A stretch of DNA of 64,000 nucleotides, from assembly GCA_024236495.1 (NCBI GenBank), contig JACKKJ010000004.1:62001-126000 (forward strand), given 5' to 3'. Origin of the DNA: Paracoccaceae bacterium. Lineage in GTDB: Bacteria > Pseudomonadota > Alphaproteobacteria > Rhodobacterales > Rhodobacteraceae. Under the pieces are notes generated by a model. The model ran no database searches, had not been told where the DNA came from, and saw only the letters and a program-made list of their open reading frames with translations. This document shows positions 51,176 to 60,198 of this stretch, piece by piece. The translations under genes were made by a program, and so were the position numbers. Numbering within the stretch: the first letter of the stretch is position 1; each line of letters starts with the position of its first letter.

Positions 51176-51348
51176 TCAATCGGTCCTTGCAAGAAACAAG
51201 ATGCGAAATGGCTTGGCTTTCCGTCACTTCACCAACTTGCCGGGGCCTGTGCCAATCCGTTGCAGTGGAATCGTGGGGCGAAAATGACCGGGGGCGCCCG
51301 AAGGCGCCCCCAATTCCGTTCGCGAGGCAGGCGAGGGCCTGCCGCCGA
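51110..51348. other. Region between glnA and the YadA-anchor gene
   Basis: Contains the 5' end of the interrupted autotransporter gene and the glnA terminator. I see no further gene or RNA. Frames on both strands are short and lack motifs. Confidence 0.5.
51290..51311 (-). terminator. Terminator of glnA
   Basis: On the minus strand, GGGGGCGCC-TTCG-GGCGCCCCC is a perfect 9-bp stem with a UUCG tetraloop, followed by GGTCATTTT. It lies about 38 bp after the glnA stop codon. The T-run is short, as is common in GC-rich alphaproteobacteria. Confidence 0.8.
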
Positions 51349-52758
51349 TCAGCAGCTGTAGTACATCTGGTATTCGATCGGGTGCGGCGTGTGTTCGTAG
51401 GCGTAGACCTCTTCCCACTTCAGCGCGACGTAGCCGTCGATCTGGTCGCGGGTGAAGACGTCGCCGGCCAAGAGGAAGTCCATGTCCTTCTCCAGTTCCT
51501 CCAGCGCCTCGCGCAAGGAACCGCAGACGGTCGGGATTTCGGCCAGTTCTTCCGGCGGCAGATCATAAAGATCCTTGTCCGACGCGGGGCCCGGATCGAT
51601 CTTGTTCTTGATGCCGTCGAGGCCGGCCATCAGGAGCGCCGCGAAGGCCAGATAGGGGTTCGCCGCCGGATCGGGGAAGCGGGCTTCCACGCGCTTGGCC
51701 TTGGGCGATTCGGTCCACGGGATACGCACGCAGCCCGACCGGTTACGGGCGGAATAGGCGCGCAGGACCGGCGCCTCGAAGCCCGGGATCAGGCGCTTGT
51801 AGGAGTTGGTCGAGGGGTTGGTGAAGGCGTTGAGCGCCTTGGCGTGCTTGAGGATGCCGCCGATGAACCACAGCGCCTCCTGGCTCAGGTCGGCGTATTT
51901 GTCGCCGGCGAACAGGGGCTTGCCGCCCTTCCAGATCGACATGTTGACATGCATGCCAGAGCCGTTGTCGCCCTTCATCGGCTTCGGCATGAAGGTCACC
52001 GACTTGCCGTAGGCATGGGCCACGTTGTGGATCACATACTTGTATTTCTGGATGTTGTCCGCCTGTTCGACGAGGCCGCCGAAGATCAGGCCAAGTTCGT
52101 GCTGGGCGGTCGCGACCTCGTGGTGGTGCTTGTCGACCTTCATGCCCATGCGCTTCATGGTCGAAAGCATTTCGCCGCGCAGATCCTGGGCCGCGTCGAT
52201 CGGGTTCACCGGGAAGTAGCCGCCCTTGTGGCCGGCGCGGTGGGCGAGGTTGCCCATCTCGTATTCCGCGTCGGTGTTCCAGGCCGCGTCATGGGCGTCG
52301 ATCTGGTAGGAAACCTTGGACGGCGTCACCGAATAGCGCACGTCGTCGAAGACGAAGAATTCGGCTTCCGGGCCGAAATAGGCGGTGTCGCCGATGCCGG
52401 AGGATTTCAGATAGGCCTCGGCCTTGGCGGCGGTGCCGCGCGGGTCGCGGCTGTAGGGTTCGCCGGTGTCGGGCTCGACGACGTTGCAATGCACGCACAT
52501 CGTCTTTTCGGCGTAGAACGGGTCGATGTAGACGGATCCCGCATCGGGGATCAGCTTCATGTCGGACTGGTCGATCGACTTCCAGCCGGCGATGGAGGAC
52601 CCATCGAACATGAAGCCTTCCTCGAAGAAGTCCTCGTCCACGAGGTCAACCACCAGCGTGACGTGCTGCAGCTTGCCTTTGGGGTCGGTGAAGCGGATGT
52701 CGACATATTCGACTTCTTCGTCCTTCATCAGTTTCAGAGCATTCTGGATAGCGCTCAT
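51349..52758 (-). CDS. glnA: Glutamine synthetase type I
   Basis: A 469-residue GSI enzyme making glutamine from glutamate, ammonia and ATP. Core segments: the latch FDGSSIAGWKSIDQSDM, metal site FGPEAEFFVFD, NGSGMHVNMSIWKGGKPLF, NRSGCVRIP and, near the C-terminus, KDLYDLPPEE with the adenylylation Tyr. It therefore belongs to the GlnE-regulated subgroup. It lies 56 bp after glnB on the same strand, the usual alphaproteobacterial pair. ATG 52758 is preceded by CCAAGGAAAGG. Confidence 0.97.
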   Translation of the reverse strand: MSAIQNALKLMKDEEVEYVDIRFTDPKGKLQHVTLVVDLVDEDFFEEGFMFDGSSIAGWKSIDQSDMKLIPDAGSVYIDPFYAEKTMCVHCNVVEPDTGEPYSRDPRGTAAKAEAYLKSSGIGDTAYFGPEAEFFVFDDVRYSVTPSKVSYQIDAHDAAWNTDAEYEMGNLAHRAGHKGGYFPVNPIDAAQDLRGEMLSTMKRMGMKVDKHHHEVATAQHELGLIFGGLVEQADNIQKYKYVIHNVAHAYGKSVTFMPKPMKGDNGSGMHVNMSIWKGGKPLFAGDKYADLSQEALWFIGGILKHAKALNAFTNPSTNSYKRLIPGFEAPVLRAYSARNRSGCVRIPWTESPKAKRVEARFPDPAANPYLAFAALLMAGLDGIKNKIDPGPASDKDLYDLPPEELAEIPTVCGSLREALEELEKDMDFLLAGDVFTRDQIDGYVALKWEEVYAYEHTPHPIEYQMYYSC

Positions 52759-52787
52759 CCCTTGATCCTTTCCTTGGGGTTTCGGGC

Positions 52788-52807
52788 CGGTGGCCTTGCG
52801 GCCGCCG
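52788..52807 (-). promoter_or_regulatory. glnB-glnA intergenic hairpin
   Basis: On the minus strand CGGCGGCC-GCAA-GGCCACCG forms an 8-bp stem with one mismatch and a GNRA loop in the 56 bp between glnB and glnA. There is no T-run, so a processing or partial attenuation role is possible; the function is not shown. Confidence 0.4.
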
Positions 52808-52814
52808 GGGTGTT

Positions 52815-53153
52815 TCAGATGGCGTCCTCGCCGGTTTCGCCGGTGCGGATGCGGATGACCTGTTCGACCGGGCTGACGAAGATCTTGCCGTCGCCGATCT
52901 TGTCGGTGCGCGCGGCGGAGACGATCGCCTCGATCGCGGCGTCGACCATGTCGTCGGACAGGACCACCTCGATCTTCACCTTGGGCAGGAAGTCGACGAC
53001 ATATTCGGCGCCGCGGTAAAGTTCGGTATGGCCCTTCTGGCGGCCGAAGCCCTTCACCTCGATCACCGAAAGCCCCTGGACGCCCACTTCCTGAAGGGCC
53101 TCCTTCACCTCGTCGAGCTTGAAGGGCTTGATGATGGCTTCGATCTTCTTCAT
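52815..53153 (-). CDS. glnB: Nitrogen regulatory protein P-II
   Basis: A 112-residue PII signal protein. The T-loop HTELYRGAEYVVDFLPK holds the uridylylation Tyr51, and the B/C loops are intact (AARTDKIGDGKIFV; RIRTGETGEDAI). It senses ATP/ADP and 2-oxoglutarate and controls glutamine synthetase adenylylation and nitrogen gene expression. It is the first gene of glnB-glnA; a TGC-N11-GCA motif lies about 115-131 bp upstream. Confidence 0.97.
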   Translation of the reverse strand: MKKIEAIIKPFKLDEVKEALQEVGVQGLSVIEVKGFGRQKGHTELYRGAEYVVDFLPKVKIEVVLSDDMVDAAIEAIVSAARTDKIGDGKIFVSPVEQVIRIRTGETGEDAI

Positions 53154-53267
53154 GGGCCGACTCCCTTGGGGGTTTCATCGCGGTCGGCCCCTGTCACCAC
53201 TTTCGCCGCGCCTGCACAATTGGCTAGGCTGCACGAGGGGCGGCGGCGGAGGCGATTCCGGCGCGTG

Positions 53268-53284
53268 TGCCTAAAATTTGTGCA
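53268..53284. promoter_or_regulatory. Candidate NtrC-type site upstream of glnB
   Basis: TGCCTAAAATTTGTGCA has the TGC-N11-GCA frame of NtrC sites (17 bp) within an AT-rich patch between glnB and nnr. Other positions of the TGCACCA/TGGTGCA consensus match only partly, and no second site was seen. Confidence 0.35.
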
Positions 53285-53330
53285 TATCGCCCGTAATTGG
53301 GGCTGTTTGTGAACTTTGAGGGCTTTCCGC

Positions 53331-55035
53331 ATGACCGAGCTTCTGACCGCCGCCCAGATGCGTGCCATCGAACAGGCGGCGATTGCCTCCGGCGAGGTCA
53401 CCGGCCTTGAACTGATGGAGCGCGCGGGGCGGGGCGTCGTCGAGGCGATCTTCGAGGAATGGCCGGAGCTTGCGAAGACGTCCCATCGGGCGGTGGTCCT
53501 GTGCGGTCCGGGCAACAACGGCGGAGACGGGTTTGTCGTTGCGCGATTGCTGAAGGAGTGGGGCTGGGAGGTGGAGGTGTTCCTCTACGGCGACCCGGAA
53601 AGACTGCCGCCGGATGCGCGGGTGAATTATGAGCGGTGGTTGGGGATGGGGGTGCAGGACGCCTCCGACCGGCTGGAGGACGAACGGTCAAGAGGATGTA
53701 TTGCGACGCTCCGGATCTGTTCGTTGATGCGCTGTTTGGGACGGGCCTAAATAGACCAATTGAGGTTTTCGTCGCGACGTTGCCTGAGGCGTTCTTCCGG
53801 ATGAGACTTATTACAACGCACTTCGACGCGGATGTCGTTGCGCGAACTATCGACGATGTCCCTCGATCAGCCGACAGGATTGAACGCTAATTGACATTCC
53901 CTCAGCTGCATTGACCGTGACAGCGGTCATGTCTTGGGTGGGCACGTTCAAGGTTGATCTTTGCGTGGGACTTTTCCTTCCGGGCGCTGTAGCTGGGCTG
54001 CAGTATCGCGGTCGAATGCGCCGCACGTATCAGATTGCGGTAAGGTCGGCCTGCCGAAAATCAACAAATCGCGACCGGCGCGCAGCTTCGCTAGGATCAG
54101 CAGCGACGCGTTTGGACGTTGGTTGACCGAAAGCGACGCAGCTTGGCAAGGATTTTGTCGCGACACAAATACACCCACGGCCACGCCCTGATCCTCTCCG
54201 GCGGCGCGGGCAGGGGCGGGGCGCGCGCGTCTTGCGGCGCGGGGTTGCTTGCGTATCGGGGCGGGGGCTGGTGACGGTGGGGTGCCCGCCAGAGGCGCTG
54301 GCGGAGAACGCGGCGCGGCTGGATGCGGTGATGCTCAGGCCCATCGCCGATGCCGATGTGCTGGCGCGGGTGCTGGAGGACGGGCGGATCAACGCGCTCT
54401 GCCTCGGGCCGGGGATGGGGACGGGTGCGCGCGAGGTGGGACTTATGGAGGTGGCGTTGGGGCTGGCGGACCAGTGGGCAGCGCCCGACCCGACGGGGGG
54501 CGGGGCGGGCACTGCCCGGCGTGCCGCCGGGCGGTCCCTCGTCCTCGACGCAGATGCGCTGACTCTCCTGTCGCAAGACCCCGACCTCTTCGCCGCCCTG
54601 CATGATGGATGCGTCCTCACCCCCCATGGCGGCGAGTTCGCGCGGCTTTTCCCCGACATCGCGGAGAAGCTGGCCGCCCCCGCCACCAAAGGCCCGGCCT
54701 ACTCCAAGGTCGATGCCACGCGAGAGGCGGCGGCGCGGGCGGGCTGCGTGGTGCTTTTCAAGGGCCCCGATACCGTGATCGCCGATCCGTCTGGCCGGTG
54801 CAGCATCAATTCGGCCCATTACGACCGCGCTGCGCCCTGGCTGGCGACGGCGGGGTCTGGCGATGTGCTGGCGGGGTTCATCGCCGGACTTCTGGCGCGC
54901 GGCTTCGCGCCGATGCAGGCGGCAGAGACCGCCGCCTGGCTGCATGTGGAATGCGCGCGGAAGTTCGGTCCCGGCCTGATCGCGGAGGATCTGCCGGAGC
55001 AGTTGCCGGCCGTCTTCCGCGATCTGGGGCTTTGA
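53331..55035 (+). pseudogene. nnr: Bifunctional NAD(P)H-hydrate epimerase/dehydratase with degenerate centre
   Basis: Repairs hydrated NAD(P)H. The epimerase N-terminus is clear (LLTAAQMRAIEQAAIASGEV; VVLCGPGNNGGDGFVVARLL; then, in another frame, DLFVDALFGTGLNRPI). The dehydratase C-terminus is clear (LVTVGCPPEALAENAARLDA; LCLGPGMGTG; SLVLDADALTLLS; CVLTPHGGEFARLFP; WLATAGSGDVLAG). Between about 53690 and 54260 the frame changes several times, a TAA occurs at 53888-53890, and fragments such as KYTHGHALILSGGAGRGGA surface in different frames. GC is 55% over 53761-54000, far below the 77% of 54361-54420. A decayed or mosaic gene, or a local assembly fault. The start is ATG 53331. Confidence 0.75.
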
Positions 55036-55038
55036 TCC

Positions 55039-55551
55039 TCAGGACAGGAAGATGTTGCCGCGCTTGAACCAGGTTTCGTTGTCGACGCCGGTTCCGGCGC
55101 AGAAGACCTCGAGCCCGGCTGCATAGACGACCTGATCGGTGTCGAACTGGAGCGTATAGGTGCGCAGCACCTCGTCCGCGCCGCGGCAGATTTCAACACC
55201 GTCGACAAGGCGCAGCAGCGGCACGACGGTGCGGGCATCCTTGCCGCGCTGACGCCACTGGCGCATCACCACGGGCATTCCGGCCGCGAAGGTCATGTCC
55301 TGTGCGGGCTGTTCGGTGCCAAGCGTGCTGGCCTTCACATGAATGGCCGGACCGGCATGTTCCTCGATCCAGACGCGCCGCAGGACGCGGACCCCCTCGC
55401 GGGTGACGATCCGGTCACCGGCGCAAAGTGCCTCGACCGGGCGAAGGCCGTTGGCGGTGAAGATCCTCGTGCCTTCGGAGATTCCGTGAAATGTCCCTTC
55501 CCCCAGGGAATTCGCTTCGCGGGCTAGATTGTCGACGAACATCATGGACAT
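55039..55551 (-). CDS. Hint-domain (hedgehog/intein-like) protein
   Basis: A 170-residue protein, almost entirely a Hint domain: GISEGTRIFTANGLRPVEALCAGDRIVTREG near residue 23. In inteins and hedgehog proteins this fold performs self-splicing or autocleavage; in the short Rhodobacteraceae proteins of this type the first residue of the domain here is Ser-Glu-Gly-Thr rather than the usual Cys or Ser followed by F, so autoprocessing is doubtful. Its function is unknown. There is no signal peptide. It is convergent with nnr. Confidence 0.78.
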   Translation of the reverse strand: MSMMFVDNLAREANSLGEGTFHGISEGTRIFTANGLRPVEALCAGDRIVTREGVRVLRRVWIEEHAGPAIHVKASTLGTEQPAQDMTFAAGMPVVMRQWRQRGKDARTVVPLLRLVDGVEICRGADEVLRTYTLQFDTDQVVYAAGLEVFCAGTGVDNETWFKRGNIFLS

Positions 55552-55778
55552 GGCAGCACCTGTTAACCAACCGTTTGCCCATCCTCGTCGGGGAATCTGT
55601 CAAGAATGCGTTCCCGCCGGGGCATTTCAGGGGATTCCGGCTACGCGTTCCGGGGCCTGCCGGCGGTGGCCGCCGAAACCCCCGGAGCCCTTTTTTCCTC
55701 TCGCATCCGCGTGCGGGACTTGCTAGAAGGGCGCGGATTTCGGGGGGTGGTCTTCTGGGGCCGCCCTTCGTGGACATT

Positions 55779-55863
55779 GCGGGTGTGGCGAAATTGGCAG
55801 ACGCACTGGATTTAGGTTCCAGCGCCGCAAGGCGTGGGGGTTCAAGTCCCTCCACCCGCACCA
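55779..55863 (+). tRNA. tRNA-Leu (anticodon TAG)
   Basis: The acceptor stem GCGGGTG pairs with CACCCGC, followed by A and an encoded CCA. The anticodon stem-loop is CTGGA-TTTAGGT-TCCAG, giving anticodon TAG (Leu, CTN codons). A long variable arm (CGCCGCAAGGCG) and a GTTCAAGTCC T-loop support a class II leucine tRNA. It lies 20 bp upstream of tig. Confidence 0.97.
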
Positions 55864-55882
55864 TGAGGAAAAGGACGAAGGA

Positions 55883-57218
55883 ATGCAGGTCATCGAGACC
55901 CTGAAGGACGGTCTGAAGCGCAGCTACACGATCACCGTGCCGGCCGCTCATCTTGACGTGAAGGTCACCGAGAAGCTCGTCGAGGCGCAGCCCGAGATCG
56001 AGATGAAGGGCTTCCGCAAGGGCAAGGTGCCGCTTGCGATGCTGCGCAAGCAATTCGGCCAGCGGATCCTGGGCGATGCGATGCAGGACGCGATCGACGG
56101 TGCGATGAAGTCGCATTTCGAGGCGACCGGCGACCGTCCCGGCGGTTCAGCCGAAGGTCGAGATGAAGGATGGCGAAAGCTGGAAAGAGGGCGACGATGT
56201 CGTCGTCGAGATGTCCTATGAGGCGCTGCCGGAGATCCCGGATCTGGACCTGGCCAAGGTGAAGCTTGAAAAGCTGGTCGTGAAGGCCGACGACAAGGCC
56301 GTGCAGGAAGCGCTCGACAACCTTGCGGCCAATGCGCAGTCCTTCGAGGATCGCAAGAAGGGGTCCAAGGCCAAGGACGGCGACCAGGTCGTGATCGACT
56401 TCGTCGGCAAGATCGACGGCGAGCCGTTCGACGGCGGCGCGGGCGAGGATTACCCGCTGGTGCTGGGATCGGGCGCGTTCATCCCGGGCTTCGAGGAAAA
56501 GCTGGTCGGTGCCAAGGCCGGCGAGGAAGTTGCCGTCGAGGTGAGCTTTCCGGACAGCTACGGTGCGAAGCACCTGGCGGGCAAGGCAGCGGTCTTCGAC
56601 TGTACCGTGAAGGCCGTCAAGGCGCCGAAACCGGCGGAGATCGACGACGAGCTGGCCAAGCGCTTCGGTGCGGAAAGCCTTGAGGCGCTGAAGGGCCAGG
56701 TGACCGAACGGCTTGAGGCGGAATACGTCTCTGCCGCGCGTGCGGTGATGAAGCGCGGGCTCCTGGACGAACTGGACAAGATGGTCACGTTCGACCTGCC
56801 GCCGAGCCTGGTGGACGCCGAGGCGAACCAGATTGCCCACCAGCTGTGGCACGAGGATCACCCCGATCACCACGGCCATGACCACGGTGCGATCGAACCG
56901 ACCGAGGAACACCGCAAGCTGGCCGAGCGCCGCGTGCGTCTGGGCCTTCTGCTGGCCGAGGTCGGCCGCAAGCAGAACGTCGAGGTGACGGATGCGGAGA
57001 TGACGCAGGCGGTTCTGGCGCAGGCGCGCCAGTATCCGGGCCAGGAACGCGCCTTCTTCGACTTCGTGCAGAAGAACCCGCAGATGCAGCAGCAGCTGCG
57101 CGCGCCGATCTTCGAGGACAAGGTCGTGGACTTCATCTTTGCCGGCGCGAAGGTGAAGGAAAAGGAAGTGACCAAGGCCGCGCTGGAAAAGGCCGTCGAG
57201 GCACTTGACGAGATCTGA
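55883..57218 (+). CDS. tig: Trigger factor, frameshifted
   Basis: A ribosome-bound chaperone and prolyl isomerase. The N-terminal domain has the ribosome-binding signature GFRKGKVP (near residue 45) in the first frame, ending ...HFEATGDRP. Near 56138-56143, CCCGGCGGTT carries one extra G; the second frame then continues with the FKBP domain (KDGDQVVIDFVGKIDGEPFD) and the C-terminal arm with LPPSLVDAEANQIAHQL and a His-rich HPDHHGHDHG. Deleting one base gives a 444-residue protein of normal length, so an error in the sequence is likely. AAGGA precedes ATG 55883. Confidence 0.92.
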
Positions 57219-57242
57219 TCCGCCGGCGCGGATCGAATGACA

Positions 57243-57270
57243 GGGGCCGCGCCTTCGGGGGCGGCCCTTT
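57243..57270 (+). terminator. Terminator of tig
   Basis: GGGGCCGC-GCC-TTCG-GGG-GCGGCCC followed by TTTCC forms a long G/C stem with a UUCG-type loop, 25 bp after the tig stop codon. Confidence 0.75.
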
Positions 57271-57413
57271 CCATTTGCCCTTGCAAGTTCGCCGGAAAGT
57301 GCCATGTTGGAAGGGAAGGCGATGCCTTCTTTTCCCGAAAACTGGAATCGGCCATGCTTCCCGCGCAGCGGGGGCCTTCCCCTGCCTGCGGTGGCTGGTC
57401 GGATGGAGTGTTG

Positions 57414-57944
57414 ATGGATATCATTGAAAAGGCGAAGGAATTCGCCGTGCGCGCCCATGACGGTCAGGTTCGCAAGGGGGCCGCACAGGAGCCCTATACC
57501 GTGCATCTGGAGGAAGTGGCGCGCCTTGCCGCGGGATTTGGCGCAGGGGAGGCGGTGATCGCCGCGGCCTGGCTGCACGATACGGTCGAGGATTGCGATG
57601 TCAGCGCCGGCGACCTGCGGGCGATCTTCGGGGATCAGATCGCCGGGCTGGTCATGGAGCTTACCGATGACAAGAGCCTGGCTGCCTGGGATCGCAAGAA
57701 GCTTCAGGTGGCGAACGCGCCCAGGAAGTCCGCGGGGGCGGCGCTCCTGAAGATCTGCGACAAGATGTCGAACGTCCGGTCCGTCGCCGAGACGCCGCCG
57801 CTTGACTGGTCGATGGAGCGCCGGACCGCCTATCTGATCTGGGCCGAAGAGGTGGTCGCGGCGCTGCCGGACGGTGCGGACGACGCGCGGGCGGCATTTT
57901 TCCAGACGCTCCGGCGGGCAAGGGAGATTCTTGCGCGCGCCTGA
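57414..57944 (+). CDS. HD-domain phosphohydrolase (RelA/SpoT-type HD)
   Basis: A 176-residue protein, essentially one HD domain. The early His in VRAHDGQVRKG and the metal pair in AAWLHDTVEDCD (near residue 52) followed by a late Asp in LKICDKMSNVRSV match the hydrolase half of RelA/SpoT and small alarmone hydrolases. It may cleave (p)ppGpp or a related nucleotide. ATG 57414 with GGAG upstream is chosen; upstream in-frame sequence overlaps the tig terminator and shows no similarity. Confidence 0.83.
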   Translation: MDIIEKAKEFAVRAHDGQVRKGAAQEPYTVHLEEVARLAAGFGAGEAVIAAAWLHDTVEDCDVSAGDLRAIFGDQIAGLVMELTDDKSLAAWDRKKLQVANAPRKSAGAALLKICDKMSNVRSVAETPPLDWSMERRTAYLIWAEEVVAALPDGADDARAAFFQTLRRAREILARA

Positions 57945-58018
57945 GCGGGGCGGTTGCGGGGCGTTTCCTTGCGGGCTGGCTTGGCATATCCTGTTGCCGC
58001 CAGGAGAAAGGAAACACC

Positions 58019-59095
58019 ATGCCCGCAACGATCAGGACAACGGCCGGGCGCGGCCGCCGCTATGACAGTGTTCTGGACACCATCGGCGATACGCCGGTCG
58101 TGCGCATCAACCGGATCGCACCGGATCATGTGACGGTCTATGTCAAGGTCGAGGCCTTCAACCCCGGCGCATCGGTCAAGGACCGGCTCGCGGTCAACAT
58201 CATCGAGGCCGCCGAACGTGAAGGCCGGCTGAAGCCCGGGCAGACGGTCGTGGAGGCGACATCGGGCAATACCGGAATCGGGCTTGCAATGGTTTGCGCG
58301 GCCAAGGGCTATCCGCTGGTCGTGACGATGGCGGACAGCTTTTCCGTCGAACGCCGGCGGCTGATGCGGATGCTGGGGGCCAGGGTCGTGCTGACGCCGC
58401 GCGCGGACAAGGCGATGGGCATGTACCGCAAGGCGGTGGAGCTGGCCGAGAAGAACGGCTGGTTTCTGGCCCGGCAGTTCGAGACCAAGGACAACGCCGA
58501 CATCCACGAGGCCACGACCGCGCGCGAGATCCTTGCCGATTTCGAGGGCGAGCGACTGGACTACATCGTTACGGGATACGGCACCGGGGGGACCGTGACC
58601 GGGATTGGCCGCGTCATCCGGCAGGCGCGGCCGGAAACCAGGATCATCCTGACCGAACCGGCCAATGCCGCGCTTGTCGACAGCGGCACGGCGCAGGCGC
58701 GCGATGCCGCGGGCGGGCCGGCGTCGGGCCATCCCGCCTGGCAGCCCCACCCGATCCAGGGCTGGACACCGGATTTCATTCCGCTGGTCCTTCAGGAAAC
58801 GCTGGACAAGGGGTTCCATGACGCGCTGATCCCGGTGCCCGGGCCGGAAGGGATCGCATGGTCGCGCCGGCTTGCGGCCGAGGAAGGGATCTTTGTCGGC
58901 ATTTCCGCCGGGGCGACCTTTGCCGCGGCGATGCGGGCAGCGGCGGAAGCCGCGCCGGGGTCGGTCATGCTGGTGATGCTGCCCGACACCGGCGAACGCT
59001 ATCTTTCGACGCCGCTATTCGAGGGGATCGCCGAAGACATGAGCGAGGAGGAGCGCGAGATCATGCGATCCACCCCCGGGTATCAGCTGGGCTGA
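58019..59095 (+). CDS. cysK: Cysteine synthase (O-acetylserine sulfhydrylase) family protein
   Basis: A 358-residue PLP enzyme of fold type II. The PLP lysine lies in NPGASVKDRLAV (near residue 54), the substrate loop is EATSGNTGIGLAMV (near residue 81), and GYGTGGTVTGIGRV is the phosphate-binding site (near residue 184). It makes cysteine from O-acetylserine and sulfide; beta-replacement of related substrates is possible. GGAGAAAGGA precedes ATG 58019. The gene is monocistronic and convergent with a DMT transporter. Confidence 0.92.
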   Translation: MPATIRTTAGRGRRYDSVLDTIGDTPVVRINRIAPDHVTVYVKVEAFNPGASVKDRLAVNIIEAAEREGRLKPGQTVVEATSGNTGIGLAMVCAAKGYPLVVTMADSFSVERRRLMRMLGARVVLTPRADKAMGMYRKAVELAEKNGWFLARQFETKDNADIHEATTAREILADFEGERLDYIVTGYGTGGTVTGIGRVIRQARPETRIILTEPANAALVDSGTAQARDAAGGPASGHPAWQPHPIQGWTPDFIPLVLQETLDKGFHDALIPVPGPEGIAWSRRLAAEEGIFVGISAGATFAAAMRAAAEAAPGSVMLVMLPDTGERYLSTPLFEGIAEDMSEEEREIMRSTPGYQLG

Positions 59096-59097
59096 GC

Positions 59098-60045
59098 TCA
59101 GCGAGACCTTCGCAGGCCTTCACGGTAAAGAACGTAAAGGCCTGCGCCGACGATCATCACGATGCCGAGCCAGCCCTGGGCGTCGGGCAAGCTGTGGAAG
59201 AACACCCAGCCGAAAAGCACGCTCCAGAGCATGGCGGTGTATTCGAAGGGGGCAATCACGTTCGATTCCGCGACCCGATAGGCCTGGGTCAGGAGCGTCA
59301 GCCCGGCGGCGGCGATTACGCCGGTTGCGGTCATCAACGCCAGGTCGTGCAGCGTGGGCGACAGCCAGCCACGGGTGAGAAAGCCGAGGCTGGCATGGGC
59401 AGACCCGTTGTAGCGCCCGTCATGGAAGACCGCCGCAAGCACAAGCGCGCATGCGAGAAAGACAAGATTGCCCCAGAAGGCAAGCGCGGCCGCACTGTGC
59501 CGGGCGCCGAGCTGGCGCGCCTGCACCATGGAGATCGCGTAGGTCAGTCCCGCCCCGATTGCCATGACCGCCGCCCAGTCGAAGGTTTCGGCCCCCGGGC
59601 GCAACATCACCAGCGCACCGAGAAAGCCGATGGCGACGGCGGCCCAGCGGCGCGGCCCCACCGCCTCGCGCAGGAGCACGACCGAGAAAAGCGTGATGAA
59701 GAGGGGCGCGGTGAAGAACAGCGCCGCCGTCGTGGCAAGCGGCAGGGAGGCGAGCGCCAGATAGTAGGCGAAATAGGCGCAGCTGGCGAGAAAGCCACGC
59801 CACAGCATCTGCGGCCATCCCTGAGCAACAAGCTTGTGCAAACCGCCATTCATGTAGACGAGACCAAGCAGAAGCGGCATGGCGGTGACGCTGCGCATGA
59901 TCATGATCTCATAAAGCGGATAGGCGCCGCTCAGCAGCTTCAGGATCAGGTCCTGGATCGAAAAGACGGTAATTCCGGCAACGAGATAGCCAATTCCGGC
60001 GCCTGAGGCATGGCCTGGCTTGAGGGACGGGGAAGCAAAGGCCAT
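59098..60045 (-). CDS. DMT (EamA) family transporter
   Basis: A 315-residue inner-membrane protein with ten hydrophobic segments in two EamA repeats. ILKLLSGAYPLYEIMIMRSVTAMPLLLGL begins repeat one and ALAFWGNLVFLACALVL with APFEYTAMLWSVLFGWVFFHSLPD marks repeat two. Members export metabolites such as amino acids, but the substrate cannot be read. I chose ATG 60045, with the conserved part immediately after it. It ends 3 bp from the convergent cysK stop. Confidence 0.88.
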   Translation of the reverse strand: MAFASPSLKPGHASGAGIGYLVAGITVFSIQDLILKLLSGAYPLYEIMIMRSVTAMPLLLGLVYMNGGLHKLVAQGWPQMLWRGFLASCAYFAYYLALASLPLATTAALFFTAPLFITLFSVVLLREAVGPRRWAAVAIGFLGALVMLRPGAETFDWAAVMAIGAGLTYAISMVQARQLGARHSAAALAFWGNLVFLACALVLAAVFHDGRYNGSAHASLGFLTRGWLSPTLHDLALMTATGVIAAAGLTLLTQAYRVAESNVIAPFEYTAMLWSVLFGWVFFHSLPDAQGWLGIVMIVGAGLYVLYREGLRRSR

Positions 60046-60147
60046 GCGAATTCCGCTCTTGTTTGCGGAAGAGTGCTGAAACCGGTGCCTGCGGTCTTTG
60101 TCATGGGCGACAGAGCATGCCGCAAACAGGTGTCCGGCGAACAAAGA

Positions 60148-60180
60148 AAAACCGCGCCGGGAACCCCGGCGCGGTTTCGT
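60148..60180. terminator. Terminator after rplI, possibly bidirectional
   Basis: AACCGCGCCGG (60150-60160) pairs with CCGGCGCGGTT (60166-60176) around a GAACC loop. On the minus strand the stem is followed by TTTTTC, 20-50 bp after the rplI stop. The plus strand has TTTCGTTT after it. Confidence 0.85.
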
Positions 60181-60198
60181 TTCGGACCTTGGGTCCGC

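Noticed and set aside
53690..54260. Insertion of a foreign gene or mobile element into nnr
   Set aside because: No inverted repeats, target duplication or transposase; fragments of the nnr centre itself are recognisable within the low-GC stretch.
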